Assembly: GCA_021390615.1 (NCBI GenBank)
Contig: JAJEJU010000024.1
Coordinates: 682,001 to 746,000 of the forward strand
DNA: 64,000 bases
Direction: 5' to 3'
Source of the DNA: Rhodanobacteraceae bacterium ZG21-1
Lineage (GTDB): Bacteria; Pseudomonadota; Gammaproteobacteria; Xanthomonadales; Rhodanobacteraceae
The translations under genes and the position numbers were made by a program. Positions 1 to 8,542 of this stretch are shown here, piece by piece; within the stretch, counting starts at the first letter, position 1, and every line of letters starts with the position of its first letter. Under the pieces are notes generated by a model. It was not told the DNA's origin and did no database searches. It worked only from the letters and a program-made list of their open reading frames with translations.

Positions 1-360
1 GCCGCCGGCGATGCTCACGTTCTTGTAGAAGTTGATCATGTTTTCCATGCGCGCCTGGCCGGCCAGGGTCCAGTAGTGATGACCGATGAAGGCGGTGGCG
101 ATGGTGTACAGCGCCAGCAGCACGGCCAGCGGCCGCGTATACAAGCCAGCGATCAACGCGATCGCCACGAAGAATTCCATCACGATGGCGACCACTGCGG
201 CGACGCCGGGAGCCGGCGCTCCGACCGAGGTCATGTAGTCGACGGTGCCATCGAAGGCCGTGAGCTTTTCCCAGCCGAAAATCACGAACAAGGCCATCAT
301 CAGGATGCGTGCGGCCAACAACAGCATGTCCCTCTGCTGTTCGAGCAGGGCGTAGCGCAT
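1..360 (-). CDS. DoxX family membrane protein (3' part beyond window)
   Basis: The frame runs off the left edge, so only the first 120 residues are present. The protein opens with a short polar stretch followed by hydrophobic helices at about residues 13-28, 53-70 and 76-92, with the GWEKL and TRPLA segments between them. This order is typical of DoxX-type four-helix inner-membrane proteins, about 130-150 residues long. The ATG at 360 has AGGAG about 8 bases upstream. The LTXXQ-type gene lies upstream on the same strand. DoxX proteins are linked to redox homeostasis in some bacteria, but the substrate here is unknown. Confidence 0.8.
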   Translation of the reverse strand, partial: MRYALLEQQRDMLLLAARILMMALFVIFGWEKLTAFDGTVDYMTSVGAPAPGVAAVVAIVMEFFVAIALIAGLYTRPLAVLLALYTIATAFIGHHYWTLAGQARMENMINFYKNVSIAGG

Positions 361-450
361 GGACCTTACTCCTCGTGAATTGCCGGCGCGATCGAGCGGT
401 CGCTGCGGCTGCGGTGTGCTATGGCGGGTCTGTCCCGGTCAACAAGGATC

Positions 451-480
451 GGCGCACCGGCGAAACCTCGCCGGTGCGCC
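451..480 (-). terminator. 13-bp perfect hairpin downstream of the LTXXQ gene
   Basis: GGCGCACCGGCGA pairs perfectly with TCGCCGGTGCGCC around a 4-base loop, starting 22 bases beyond the stop codon of the gene at 503-1063. Read on the minus strand it is followed by a partly T-rich stretch (CCTTGTT) and not by a clean T run. It could act as a terminator or as a 3' stabilising hairpin. Confidence 0.5.
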
Positions 481-502
481 GCCATAAGCCTTCGATCACG
501 CC

Positions 503-1063
503 TCAGCTGGAAGCCGGCGTCGACGAAGTGCCTGCGGCTGCCGGTGCGCCGCCGGCCTTGTGCTTGTGCGGAGCTGCACCGGGATGATGCCGGCCGCCGC
601 CGTTGTTGCGATACATCTCGTCGGCGATCTGCTTCTGCTCCGGCGACAGCGCCGCATACAGGTCGCTCAGCGCGGCAGAGAGCTTCTGCATATTGTCGGC
701 GTGCAGCTGGGCCAGCGCGGCATAGGATTTCATCGCATCGTCGGCGCTCTGCGTGGAAAGCTTCTCGGCGCGATCGCGGAACGCCTGATCGGTCTTCTGC
801 GCGTTGTCGCGCATGGTCTGCGCGAAAGCGTCCCACTGCTTGGACTGCTGATCGGTGATCTTCAGCTTGGCATGCAGGTCGGCGATGCGTTGCTCGACGA
901 TGTCGGCGCGGTCGGCGTGCTTTGGCACATGGTGCATGGACGCGGCGGCACTGCCGTTGGTGGTTGGCTCAGTTGGCGTTGCTTGCTGTGCCCAGGCCTG
1001 ACCGGCAAACACGGCAAGCGCCAGCACGGCGGGCGCGGCGAGGTAGCGGGTAGCGTTCTTCAT
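503..1063 (-). CDS. Spy/CpxP-like LTXXQ periplasmic protein
   Basis: The 186-residue protein has an N-terminal signal peptide ending near AGQAWAQQ, so it is probably periplasmic. The mature part is mostly helical and carries two LTXXQ-like motifs, LKITDQQ near residue 68 and LSPEQKQ near residue 142, as in Spy/CpxP ATP-independent chaperones and stress sensors. The C-terminal tail is rich in His, Gly, Ala and Pro (GGGRHHPG, PHKHK), which could bind metal. The ATG at 1063 is preferred over an in-frame start 78 bases upstream because the signal peptide begins there. A role in envelope stress is inferred from the family. Confidence 0.75.
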   Translation of the reverse strand: MKNATRYLAAPAVLALAVFAGQAWAQQATPTEPTTNGSAAASMHHVPKHADRADIVEQRIADLHAKLKITDQQSKQWDAFAQTMRDNAQKTDQAFRDRAEKLSTQSADDAMKSYAALAQLHADNMQKLSAALSDLYAALSPEQKQIADEMYRNNGGGRHHPGAAPHKHKAGGAPAAAGTSSTPASS

Positions 1064-1137
1064 GGTTCGAAGGCTCCGATGCGAAGGGTCGGCTTGATGC
1101 CCGTGCGGCTTGCGCGCAGGCGGCGTGCGACGGCGAA

Positions 1138-1479
1138 TCAATAGCCGCCCGGTTGCGGGTAATAGACCACGCCCGGCGGTGGTGGCGGCGGAGGCGTCGA
1201 GTAGACCACCGGTGGCGGCGGAGCGGGCTGGTTGGAATTGGCGATGGCGACGCCGGCGACCGCGCCGAGCAAGGCGCCGGCCAGCAGCGCACCGCCGTTG
1301 CCGCCGTGGCGGTCGTGATAGCGGCGGTCGTAGTAGCGCGGCGGCGGTGGCGGACGTCCGCGCCAGCCATCGTAACGGCCGCGCTGTGCCTGTGCAGGCA
1401 GGGCCGAGCTCGCCAGTACGACGGTGGCAATGACGAGGGCCAGTGAACGTTGCAGCGGGGAGCGAGAGGTGCGAGACAT
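1138..1479 (-). CDS. Proline-rich exported protein with glycine zipper
   Basis: This 113-residue protein has a signal peptide (cleavage after SALPAQAQ), an RG/Y-rich stretch and a glycine-zipper helix at about residues 63-84 (GALLAGALLGAVAGVAIA). It ends in two proline blocks, PPPPVVYSTPPPPPPPG. The ATG at 1479 has AGGAGGA 6 bases upstream, a strong ribosome site. Glycine-zipper helices often sit in or across membranes. No catalytic motif is visible, and a structural envelope role is only a guess. Confidence 0.75.
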   Translation of the reverse strand: MSRTSRSPLQRSLALVIATVVLASSALPAQAQRGRYDGWRGRPPPPPRYYDRRYHDRHGGNGGALLAGALLGAVAGVAIANSNQPAPPPPVVYSTPPPPPPPGVVYYPQPGGY

Positions 1480-1606
1480 CAACGTATCCTCCTCACGGAT
1501 TTGTCGCACGCATCGGCCGGCATCGAATACTTGCGAGACGGTAAGACCTTGCGGCGCGAAGCATGACGGCTGGGCCGGCCATGTCATGCGATTGCCGGGG
1601 ACGAGT

Positions 1607-2359
1607 CTATGACAAATCGTCCGGCAAAACGCGTCTGTCAGCTGAAGCGGCGACTCGCGCATCATCAGCCGTCGACGTGCCGTCAACGAGTGGCATGACC
1701 GAACTGGTGTCCTTGGTCTCCAGCGCCTTGGCGAGCAGTGTGGCGTAGAGCTGCAGGCGGATGCGCACGATGGCACGCAGCATGCCGGCCAGGTAGAACA
1801 TCACCAGGAAGGCTGCCAGCAGGATTTCCAGCCAGCTCGGATGCGGCGGCCAGTGCAGGTCCTTGAACTGCAGGTATAGCGCACCGATCAGGGGCAGGAT
1901 GCCGAGTTTTTCCGCACCGCCGGTCAGCAGCGGCATCTTCTCCTGCATGCGCGTGTTGCGGTGCTGGGCATACTCGTTGAGGCTCTCGAGTTGCTCGCGT
2001 GGATAGCTGCGTAACCATGCGAGCAGGCTCTGGTAGTGCGGCATGGATTCGTCGAGGTCGGCGGCGATATCGCGGAATTCGCGGGTCGGCGTGGGCAGAG
2101 TATGCAGTAGGTTCCCCATCAGTATGAGGACTACACCGACGATTTCGACGATGCCAAATATCAGTACCAGAATGGCGGTGTATGCATGATCGTTGGGCAG
2201 CAGCTTGGCGCAGAGCAGTGCGCCGCCGCCGCCTAATACGCCGAGCCCAAATCCCCAACGAGACCTTCGAGTCGTCAAAGGATCGCTGTAGCCCGAGTAC
2301 GTCGGCAGCGCATCAATTCGCTTGTTCAATTCGGTGAAGCTCAGCGGCGCCTTGTGCAT
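1607..2359 (-). CDS. Four-helix membrane protein of unknown function
   Basis: The 250-residue protein shows four hydrophobic stretches, at about residues 36-55, 59-82, 151-167 and 176-198. A polar, partly helical cytoplasmic or periplasmic loop lies between the second and third. There is no signal peptide and no recognised motif. The C-terminus (from about residue 215) is polar with several Asp residues. The ATG at 2359 was chosen because the upstream extension is basic, low-complexity sequence. I do not recognise the family. The gene is divergent from the SGNH hydrolase. Confidence 0.65.
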   Translation of the reverse strand: MHKAPLSFTELNKRIDALPTYSGYSDPLTTRRSRWGFGLGVLGGGGALLCAKLLPNDHAYTAILVLIFGIVEIVGVVLILMGNLLHTLPTPTREFRDIAADLDESMPHYQSLLAWLRSYPREQLESLNEYAQHRNTRMQEKMPLLTGGAEKLGILPLIGALYLQFKDLHWPPHPSWLEILLAAFLVMFYLAGMLRAIVRIRLQLYATLLAKALETKDTSSVMPLVDGTSTADDARVAASADRRVLPDDLS

Positions 2360-2493
2360 GTCCCTATGTCCCGGTTTCGAGCTGTGGCGAGTATGCCCGC
2401 GGCTGGCCCGTGCTGGACATGACGGCTTGCGCGAGGCGTGGGATGTGCGGCTAGACTGCTTGTTCCGCATTCTCTGGCATCGGAGCAGACGGC

Positions 2494-3300
2494 ATGAAAT
2501 GCCTTATCGCCTCGTCGGTCCTGTTGTCGCTGGCTGCCATCGCATCGGCGCAGACAGCGACGCCGGTCAATCGGGGAGCATCGTCGTCCACCGCGGTAGT
2601 CGCCAGCGATCCCTTGTTCACCAGGGCGCCGCCGTCGCTGAGTGTCGACGAGATCGCTTCGATCCAGGGGCGGCTCGCGGACTGGGCTCTCCTGGCACAC
2701 TATCGCGCCGACAATGCCGCGTTGCCGAAACCGGCGCCGGGCGAGCATCGCGTGGTTTTCTACGGTGACTCCATCACCCAATTCTGGGGGCACGTTCCTG
2801 GTTCGTCGTTCTTCCCGGGCAAGCCCTACGTCAATCGCGGCATCTCCGGGCAGACTACGCCGCAGATGCTGGTGCGCTTCCGCCAGGACGTGATCGACCT
2901 GCATCCCGACGTCGTGGTGATCCTGGCCGGGACCAACGACATCGCCGGCAACACGGGGCCGTCAACTTTGCCGATGATCGAGGACAACCTGCGCTCGATG
3001 GTCGAGCTGGCCGAGGCCAACCACATCAAGGTGGTGCTCGCCTCGGTGCTGCCGGTCAGCGACTACCCCTGGCGCCCCGGCCTGCAGCCGGCAGGAAAAG
3101 TCCGCGCGCTCAATGCGTGGCTGAAGCAGTACGCCACAGCCAGCCATAGCATTTATCTCGACTATTACACCGCTCTCGCCAATGCCGAGGGCGGCATGGA
3201 TCCGGCGTTGGCCAAGGACGGCGTGCATCCCACGTCCGCAGGCTATGCCCGTATGGCGCCCTTGGCTCAGCGTGCCATCGAGCAGGCGCTGGCGAAATAA
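2494..3300 (+). CDS. Secreted SGNH/GDSL-type esterase
   Basis: A 268-residue hydrolase with a signal peptide (residues 1-19). The SGNH blocks appear in order: GDSIT with nucleophile Ser93, a glycine in block II (RGISGQ), GTND at 146-149 with the oxyanion Asn, and DGVHPT with catalytic Asp242 and His245. It resembles GDSL lipases and acetylhydrolases that remove acyl groups from carbohydrates or lipids outside the cytoplasm. The true substrate cannot be read from sequence. GGAG lies upstream of the ATG. It is a single gene with no operon partner. Confidence 0.88.
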   Translation: MKCLIASSVLLSLAAIASAQTATPVNRGASSSTAVVASDPLFTRAPPSLSVDEIASIQGRLADWALLAHYRADNAALPKPAPGEHRVVFYGDSITQFWGHVPGSSFFPGKPYVNRGISGQTTPQMLVRFRQDVIDLHPDVVVILAGTNDIAGNTGPSTLPMIEDNLRSMVELAEANHIKVVLASVLPVSDYPWRPGLQPAGKVRALNAWLKQYATASHSIYLDYYTALANAEGGMDPALAKDGVHPTSAGYARMAPLAQRAIEQALAK

Positions 3301-3746
3301 GCCGTTTGCGGTATCCAGCGGACGCCGCGCCGGCGCGCTTATATCAGCGCGTTGTTTCTATATGCCTACTTTTCATAAGTGATGGCGATCACGGTGCGCA
3401 GCATTTTCTGCCGCCTGGGCCTCACCGCATTCGATGCGAACTGGTTCAAATTTTCGTGGCCTAAATGCGGAATGGATAAAGTTTGCTTCGTGATGATCGA
3501 CACGATTTTCTGGAAATCGGACGAATCCGCGAAGCGGCAAGGGTTTACGCTTTATTCGTGCAACGCAAGTAAATGCGGCACAGGCACCTTTTATTGCGAA
3601 GACGAATTGGTTAGCGTGAATCGGCCGCTCCTTGCAGCGGCGACAAGGAAGTAGGCACTCCGGGGGGAGTTTGATTTAGGGCGCGGAAAAACCGCGATGG
3701 TTTCCAACCTAGCTTCACTATCTCATTCATTGGGAGTACTTCCGTT
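3301..3746. other. 446-bp intergenic stretch, lower GC than flanks
   Basis: This gap is less GC-rich than the genes on either side, especially 3400-3600. A 91-codon open frame on the plus strand (3379-3654) has four Cys residues and no recognised motif, and its codon use does not show the strong GC third-position bias of the neighbours. I treat it as the upstream region of the S53 protease gene rather than as a gene, with low certainty. Confidence 0.4.
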
Positions 3747-5507
3747 ATGACGATTTCGAATGGCGCACTGCGCTCGATCGCGCGTGGACGTTTGGCCCTG
3801 GCCCTGGCTCTCGCCATTGGCGTGCAAGGGCTCGCCGCACCCGCGCACAGCGCAGACGCCGGCAAGGCGTGGGCGCTGACCCGGACGCACACGCCCTATA
3901 CCGCCGACGCTCAATTCAATGGCTACGCCGCGGACCAGGAGTCGGTGTCGATCGCCGTCACCCTGAAGCTGCGCAACCAGGATGTGCTCGACAGCTATAC
4001 GCAGGCGCTGTCCAATCCGCTCAGCCCCTCCTATCACCAGTACCTCAGCAGCAAGGACAGCACCGAGCTGTTCGCGCCGAGCCAGCAGCAGGCGCAGGCC
4101 GTGGCGGACTATCTGACCCAGCAGGGCTTCACCAACGTGCAGATCGCACCGAATCGCCTGCTGGTGACTGCGGACGGTTCGGTCGGCGCTGCGCGCCAGG
4201 CATTCCGTACCTCGATCGGCCATTTCAACCGCCATGGCCATAACGGCATCGCCAACACTTCGGATGCACAGATTCCCGCCGCGCTGAGCGGGCAGGTGGA
4301 TCAGGTGCTCGGCCTGCAGACCCTGTACCAGGCGCGCAGCTTCGCCGTGCCTGCCGGGCAGGTGCGCCCGGCCTACACCACCACCAGCAGCGGTGCGCAC
4401 GGTTACTACCCGCAGGAGTTCGCCACGGTCTATCACGCCGGCACCACGCCCACCGCCTCCAAGACCACGGTGGCTATCCTGGGCTGGGGCAGCATGACCA
4501 ACGCGATCAAGGACCTGAGCAAGTTCGAGAGCGACCAGGGCATCACCGCCGTGTCGACCTCGACCGTGTCCACCTCGACCAAGACCAGCACCGATGACAG
4601 CGGGCAGGGCGAGTGGGGCATGGACGCGCAGGCCATCGTCGGCATCAGCGGCAGCGTGAAGCAGCTGATCTTCTACACCTCCGGCGGCACCTACAGCAGC
4701 AGCTCCGGCTCCAGCGGCGCCACCAACAGCGCCCTGGCCACCCTGATCAACAAGGCGGTGAGCGACAACAGCGCCAAGGTGCTGAACATGTCCTGGGGCC
4801 TGCCCGAGTGCGACGGCACCCCGGGCTTCGCCGACTCGGCCTTCAAGCTCGGCGTGAGCCAGGGCCAGACCTTCTCGGCGGCCACCGGCGACAACGGTTC
4901 CTACCCGTGCCCGGTCAACGGCAGCGCGCCCGAGAACGGTGCCTACGGCAGCAAGAGCACGCTGTCGGTGAACTACCCGGCCAGCTCGCCCTACGTGGTG
5001 GCTGCCGGCGGCACCACGCTGAACACCACCACCGCGGACGCCTACACGTCCGAGGCCTCGTGGCCGTACAGCGGCGGCGGCGTGAGCAGCTCTGAGGCGC
5101 GCCCGAGCTGGCAGCCGAGCAGCTATCCGCATCGCGAGATCCCGGACGTGGCCTTCAATGCCGACTGGACCAACTCGCCGATCATCGTGTACTTCACGGC
5201 GAGCTCGACCTCCGGCATTTCGCAGTCGGGCTACTACCTCAACGGCGGCACCAGCCTGGCCTCGCCGCTGTTCGTCGGTGCCTGGGCTCGACTGGAGAGC
5301 GCCAACAACAACGGCCTGGGTTTCGCCGCGCCGGCGCTGTACTCGTACGCCAGCACGTTCCCGTTCCACGACGTGACCACCGGCAACAACGGCTACTACT
5401 CGGCCACCGCCGGCCGCGACAACGCCACCGGCTGGGGTAGCTTCGACATCCAGGCGGCGAACAGCTTCATCACCGCCAACCCTGGTTTCGTCACTGCCAC
5501 CAACTAA
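3747..5507 (+). CDS. Secreted S53 (sedolisin/xanthomonalisin-like) serine-carboxyl peptidase
   Basis: The 586-residue preproprotein has a signal peptide ending near AAPAHSA, a pro-kumamolisin activation domain (about 42-200) and the S53 catalytic domain. Visible catalytic residues are Glu289 and Asp293 in GEWGMDAQ, Asp382 in ATGDNGS (oxyanion role) and Ser503 in GGTSLASP. A calcium-site region follows (HDVTTGNNGY, about 541-550). The family works at acidic pH and is pepstatin-insensitive, with xanthomonalisin as the nearest known relative type. The catalytic motif reads GGTS and not the more common SGTS. GGGAG lies upstream of the ATG, and a strong terminator follows. The likely role is extracellular protein digestion. 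Confidence 0.93.
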   Translation: MTISNGALRSIARGRLALALALAIGVQGLAAPAHSADAGKAWALTRTHTPYTADAQFNGYAADQESVSIAVTLKLRNQDVLDSYTQALSNPLSPSYHQYLSSKDSTELFAPSQQQAQAVADYLTQQGFTNVQIAPNRLLVTADGSVGAARQAFRTSIGHFNRHGHNGIANTSDAQIPAALSGQVDQVLGLQTLYQARSFAVPAGQVRPAYTTTSSGAHGYYPQEFATVYHAGTTPTASKTTVAILGWGSMTNAIKDLSKFESDQGITAVSTSTVSTSTKTSTDDSGQGEWGMDAQAIVGISGSVKQLIFYTSGGTYSSSSGSSGATNSALATLINKAVSDNSAKVLNMSWGLPECDGTPGFADSAFKLGVSQGQTFSAATGDNGSYPCPVNGSAPENGAYGSKSTLSVNYPASSPYVVAAGGTTLNTTTADAYTSEASWPYSGGGVSSSEARPSWQPSSYPHREIPDVAFNADWTNSPIIVYFTASSTSGISQSGYYLNGGTSLASPLFVGAWARLESANNNGLGFAAPALYSYASTFPFHDVTTGNNGYYSATAGRDNATGWGSFDIQAANSFITANPGFVTATN

Positions 5508-5555
5508 GCGTCCACGTAAGGACGACGCTGGCATCGCTTATTGATGCTGTTGTCG

Positions 5556-5599
5556 AAGCCCAGGAATCCGTTTAGGCGGGTTCCTGGGCTTTTCTCTTT
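5556..5599 (+). terminator. Rho-independent terminator of the S53 protease gene
   Basis: AAGCCCAGGAA (5556-5566) pairs perfectly with TTCCTGGGCTT (5581-5591), followed by TTTTCTCTTT. It starts 49 bases after the protease stop codon. Confidence 0.88.
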
Positions 5600-6040
5600 A
5601 GAGTCGGCGCCGACGCGTGTCTTTTTGAGAGTCATCGGGCGAGCGCCCGATGCGGCGAGGTTCTGTTGCAGGCTAGGCACAGTAAGGCCGCCTGTTAGCC
5701 GCCAGGTGCTGGTGATCGAGCAGCGGGTTGCCATCCCGAAGGCAATGAGGACCGTATCAAATCGGCGCGGCGGTGCCGAGAGGCAGCGCAGGCGAGGTGG
5801 ATAGCTGCAGCAGCATGTTCATGCTGCCCGTAGCCATCGAGGGTGATCATCACGCCGCTGGATACTGCGATGTAGCGACGGTGACGTCGCGCGCAGCTCG
5901 GTGAGCTGCGCGCACCCGCATCCGCACCCGCACACAGGGCGCCACGGTTGTGTTCGCGCATAACGTTTCGTTGAGAGAAAGATCTGCTCGGCGCGGAGCA
6001 GTCAAGTCGTAATGCGCAACCCCGGTTGCCGAGCAAGCGG
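5600..6040. other. Intergenic region with an 11-bp perfect hairpin
   Basis: No credible gene is seen here. The one clear structure is GCGCGCAGCTC (5889-5899), loop GGT, GAGCTGCGCGC (5903-5913), with no T run after it on either strand. It is followed by short CCGCA/CCCGCAC repeats at 5914-5934. Confidence 0.5.
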
Positions 6041-6517
6041 CTAAAGGTCTTTCACATAGAGAATGGTGGTCAGCCCGCTGTTCCATTCCAGATCGGGGTA
6101 GCGATCGGATTCGCGATAGCCCTGCGCCAGGTAGAACGCCTGGCTGGCCGTATTGAAGGTATCGGTCTCCAGACGTGCCCGCGCAAAGCCTTCGCGGCGC
6201 ATCGCGTCGTGCGCGACGGCCAGCAGGGCGTGGGCGAGGCCGCGCCGGCGGTGGCTGGCAGGCACGTGCAGGGCATCCACGAAGTCGCCTTGCCAGTAGA
6301 TCATGCCGACGATGCGGCCTGCGATTTCAGCGACCCGGATATCGGCGCCGGCCTCGGCGACGAAGCGGGCAGTCTTGCCCGACGAGCGATAGGCCGACGC
6401 GGCGTCGTCGCTCAACTGCGGACGCCAGGTGTCCTCGAAGGTCGCAGCGAGGATGGCTTCGATGGCCGGGCGGTCGGTGACCGTCGCTCGCCTGATCGTG
6501 ATGGTGGGGGCGTGCAT
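6041..6517 (-). CDS. GNAT family N-acetyltransferase
   Basis: The 158-residue protein starts with the usual GNAT strand (ITIRRATVTDRPAI). Its acetyl-CoA-binding motif A lies near residues 95-108 (VPASHRRRGLAHALL), and the C-terminal AFYLAQGYRESDRY motif is also present. This supports acyl transfer from acetyl-CoA to an amine. The acceptor is unknown. The ATG at 6517 begins the conserved domain, and the in-frame upstream sequence is not protein-like. Monocistronic as far as can be seen. Confidence 0.85.
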   Translation of the reverse strand: MHAPTITIRRATVTDRPAIEAILAATFEDTWRPQLSDDAASAYRSSGKTARFVAEAGADIRVAEIAGRIVGMIYWQGDFVDALHVPASHRRRGLAHALLAVAHDAMRREGFARARLETDTFNTASQAFYLAQGYRESDRYPDLEWNSGLTTILYVKDL

Positions 6518-6673
6518 GGGTTGTTGCCTGTGATGATGAGCAGGCGCAGCGGTTGGCGCGCGAGCTTGCCGTATGCAGTGGACTGCCAGCCATTTTAATC
6601 GCCTGCACGGGCATCTCCCGTGGGCGTGTTGCGGCGTGCCTGGAGGCGCCAGCCAGCCAGCATCCAAAACTGA

Positions 6674-6685
6674 GACAACGTTGTC
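6674..6685. promoter_or_regulatory. Distal LacI-type operator palindrome
   Basis: GACAACGTTGTC is a perfect 12-bp palindrome with a central CG, the usual layout of LacI/GalR-family operators. The 14 bases AGACAACGTTGTCA (6673-6686) are identical to those at the proximal site 323 bp downstream. Confidence 0.65.
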
Positions 6686-6996
6686 ATTCATGTCTGATCG
6701 ATGCGGCTACGCAGCAAGACGTGCGAGTGCTCTCGCATGCGCCTATCGGTGCAGATGGCTTGCCTGTCGAATGGAGGAGGGGTGTCGAGCAACCGCGTCG
6801 TGGCCGCATTCGTCGTCTCTTCCGAAAAATTTCGCGAATCGAATCGGGCATAAAGAAAGCTATTTCATCGACGCCCATGGTGTCGCATTGCAGCAGCCGC
6901 AATGGCTGGATCAAGCACGGATATAGGGAAATAAACGACATTTTTCTATTCGCGGCAATTTATAGCGTGCCGTCACAAATCGATAAAGCTCGCATA

Positions 6997-7008
6997 GACA
7001 ACGTTGTC
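6997..7008. promoter_or_regulatory. Proximal LacI-type operator palindrome
   Basis: This is the second copy of GACAACGTTGTC, about 150 bp before the chitinase start and within the AT-rich upstream region. Two identical sites 323 bp apart suggest a repressor that could bind both and loop the DNA. Control by a GlcNAc- or sugar-responsive LacI-type repressor is an inference from the chitinase downstream. Confidence 0.7.
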
Positions 7009-7160
7009 AAACGAGTCTAAACCGTCAGCCTTCGAAATCCCGGCATAAGCAATGCGCAGGGAGGCATAGGGGCAATCGACTCATGCGACGGCTGGAATGC
7101 CGCCTTCGCGGTTGTCTCCGCAATTCACCCTCGGCGAGGTCATCAATCGGAGGTAGTCCC

Positions 7161-8471
7161 ATGTCCGTGAAACGATCAGTGCAGTGGACCCGGCTGGCTT
7201 TAGGCGCGTTGGGCAGTGTGGTGGGAACCGGCATGGCCGCGGCCTTGCTGGCGGCGGTGCCGGTGCAGGCAGTGCAGGCGCAATCCACGCCTGCATGCGC
7301 AGCGGCCTGGAGCGCGTCGCAGGTCTATACCGCCGGCAATACGGCCAGCGAGAACGGCACCAACTACGTGGCGAACTGGTGGACCCAGGGCAACGATCCG
7401 GCCACCAACAGTGGCGGCCCCGGTTCCGGCCAGCCGTGGACTTCGCAGGGCGCCTGCGGGGGCAGCGGCGGCGGCACGCCGCCTCCACCTCCGCCGCCCC
7501 CGCCACCTCCGCCGCCGTCGGGCTCGCTGCTGTTCAGCCCGTACAAGGACGTCACCATCAACCTCAACTGGAATACCAACACCATGCAGTCGGCGGTGAC
7601 CGGCTCGGCGATTCCGCTGGTCGGCAGCGGCAGCGTGGTGTCCACCGCGGTGCCTAACCTGGGCGCGATCACCCTGGCCTTCGCCACCGGCGAATGCGGC
7701 AGCGAGAACTGGGGCGGCGTGCCGGGTTCGAGCTTCGCCAGCGCCAATATCCAGGCGTTGAACAACGCCGGCCTCAGCTATGTGGTCTCCACCGGCGGCC
7801 AGGCGGGCGTGTTCACCTGCTCCAGCACGGCCAACATGGCGGCCTTCATTTCACGCTACAACACGGCCCATCTGGTCGGCATCGACTTCGACATCGAGGG
7901 CGGTCAGAGCCAGGCGCAGATCAATTCGCTGGTGTCGGCGGTGGCCTATGCGGAAAGCGTGTATCCCAACCTGCGCTTCTCGTTCACGCTGGCGACCCTG
8001 GGCGCGTCCGACGGCAGCTACGGCGGCCTGAACTCGCTGGGTGACGAAGTGGTGCGGGCGATCCAGGCGGCAGGGCTGAAGAGCTACACCATCAACTTGA
8101 TGACGATGGACTTCGGCTCGGCCAGCGCGGGCGTCTGCGTAGTGTCGAACGGCCAGTGCGAGATGGGCCAGTCGGCGATTCAGGCCGTGAAGAACCTGGA
8201 GCACACCTACGGCATCCCGGCCAGCCAGATCGAGCTGACGCCGATGATCGGCCTGAACGACAACACCAGCGAGACCTTCACCCTGGCCGACGCCGACACG
8301 ATCAGCAGCTATGCGTCGAGCAACGGTCTGGCCGGCGTGCATTTCTGGTCGTTCGATCGCGACACGCCGTGCTCGAGCAACACTGGCTATGCCTCACCGA
8401 CCTGCAATTCGGTGAGCGGCACCAGTGCGCTCGAATACACCAAGCGCTTCCTCAGCGACTTCGGCAAGTAA
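7161..8471 (+). CDS. Secreted GH18 chitinase with CBM5/12 domain
   Basis: The 436-residue protein has a signal peptide (to about residue 41), a chitin-binding CBM5/12 module (about 46-99, with AWSASQVYTAGN, ANWWTQGNDP and QPWTSQGAC), then a linker with 13 consecutive prolines (107-119). The GH18 barrel carries the DxDxE signature at IDFDIEGG, with Asp242, Asp244 and proton donor Glu246. Substrate-assisted hydrolysis of chitin outside the cell is expected. The ATG at 7161 is preferred because it starts the signal peptide and follows GGAGG at 7149-7153. The run of prolines should need EF-P for translation. Two operator-like palindromes lie upstream. Confidence 0.92.
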   Translation: MSVKRSVQWTRLALGALGSVVGTGMAAALLAAVPVQAVQAQSTPACAAAWSASQVYTAGNTASENGTNYVANWWTQGNDPATNSGGPGSGQPWTSQGACGGSGGGTPPPPPPPPPPPPPSGSLLFSPYKDVTINLNWNTNTMQSAVTGSAIPLVGSGSVVSTAVPNLGAITLAFATGECGSENWGGVPGSSFASANIQALNNAGLSYVVSTGGQAGVFTCSSTANMAAFISRYNTAHLVGIDFDIEGGQSQAQINSLVSAVAYAESVYPNLRFSFTLATLGASDGSYGGLNSLGDEVVRAIQAAGLKSYTINLMTMDFGSASAGVCVVSNGQCEMGQSAIQAVKNLEHTYGIPASQIELTPMIGLNDNTSETFTLADADTISSYASSNGLAGVHFWSFDRDTPCSSNTGYASPTCNSVSGTSALEYTKRFLSDFGK

Positions 8472-8484
8472 TTCCGCAGTCACG

Positions 8485-8519
8485 GCGGGCCGGGGCGCGA
8501 TCCCCGGCCCGCTGCTTTA
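8485..8519 (+). terminator. Terminator hairpin after the chitinase gene
   Basis: GCGGGCCGGGG (8485-8495) pairs perfectly with CCCCGGCCCGC (8502-8512) around a 6-base loop, followed by a short T-rich tail (TGCTTTAT). It lies between two convergent genes, and only the plus-strand side has T residues. Confidence 0.7.
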
Positions 8520-8542
8520 TCGCGGTATCGACGCCGAGAGAA

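Larger units (their letters stand above)
6518..7160. promoter_or_regulatory. 643-bp upstream region of the chitinase gene
   Basis: The region contains no convincing gene. The part from about 6830 to 7010 is clearly AT-richer than the flanks. It holds two identical palindromes (6674-6685 and 6997-7008) annotated separately. A TAGACA at 6995-7000 could serve as a -35 element overlapping the second palindrome, but no good -10 follows at the right distance, so the promoter itself is not fixed. Confidence 0.6.

Noticed and set aside
3379-3654. A 91-codon plus-strand frame before the S53 protease
   Set aside because: It has no motif, no good ribosome site and codon use unlike the neighbouring genes. 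It is more likely part of the protease upstream region.
3723-5534. A 603-codon open frame on the minus strand opposite the S53 protease gene
   Set aside because: It lies antisense to a gene with clear catalytic motifs. Its composition (Gly, Arg, Ala, Val) is what high GC third positions produce on the opposite strand, and no domain is visible.
6553-7020. A 155-codon plus-strand frame upstream of the chitinase
   Set aside because: It covers both operator-like palindromes and the AT-rich promoter region, and the translation has no protein-like features.
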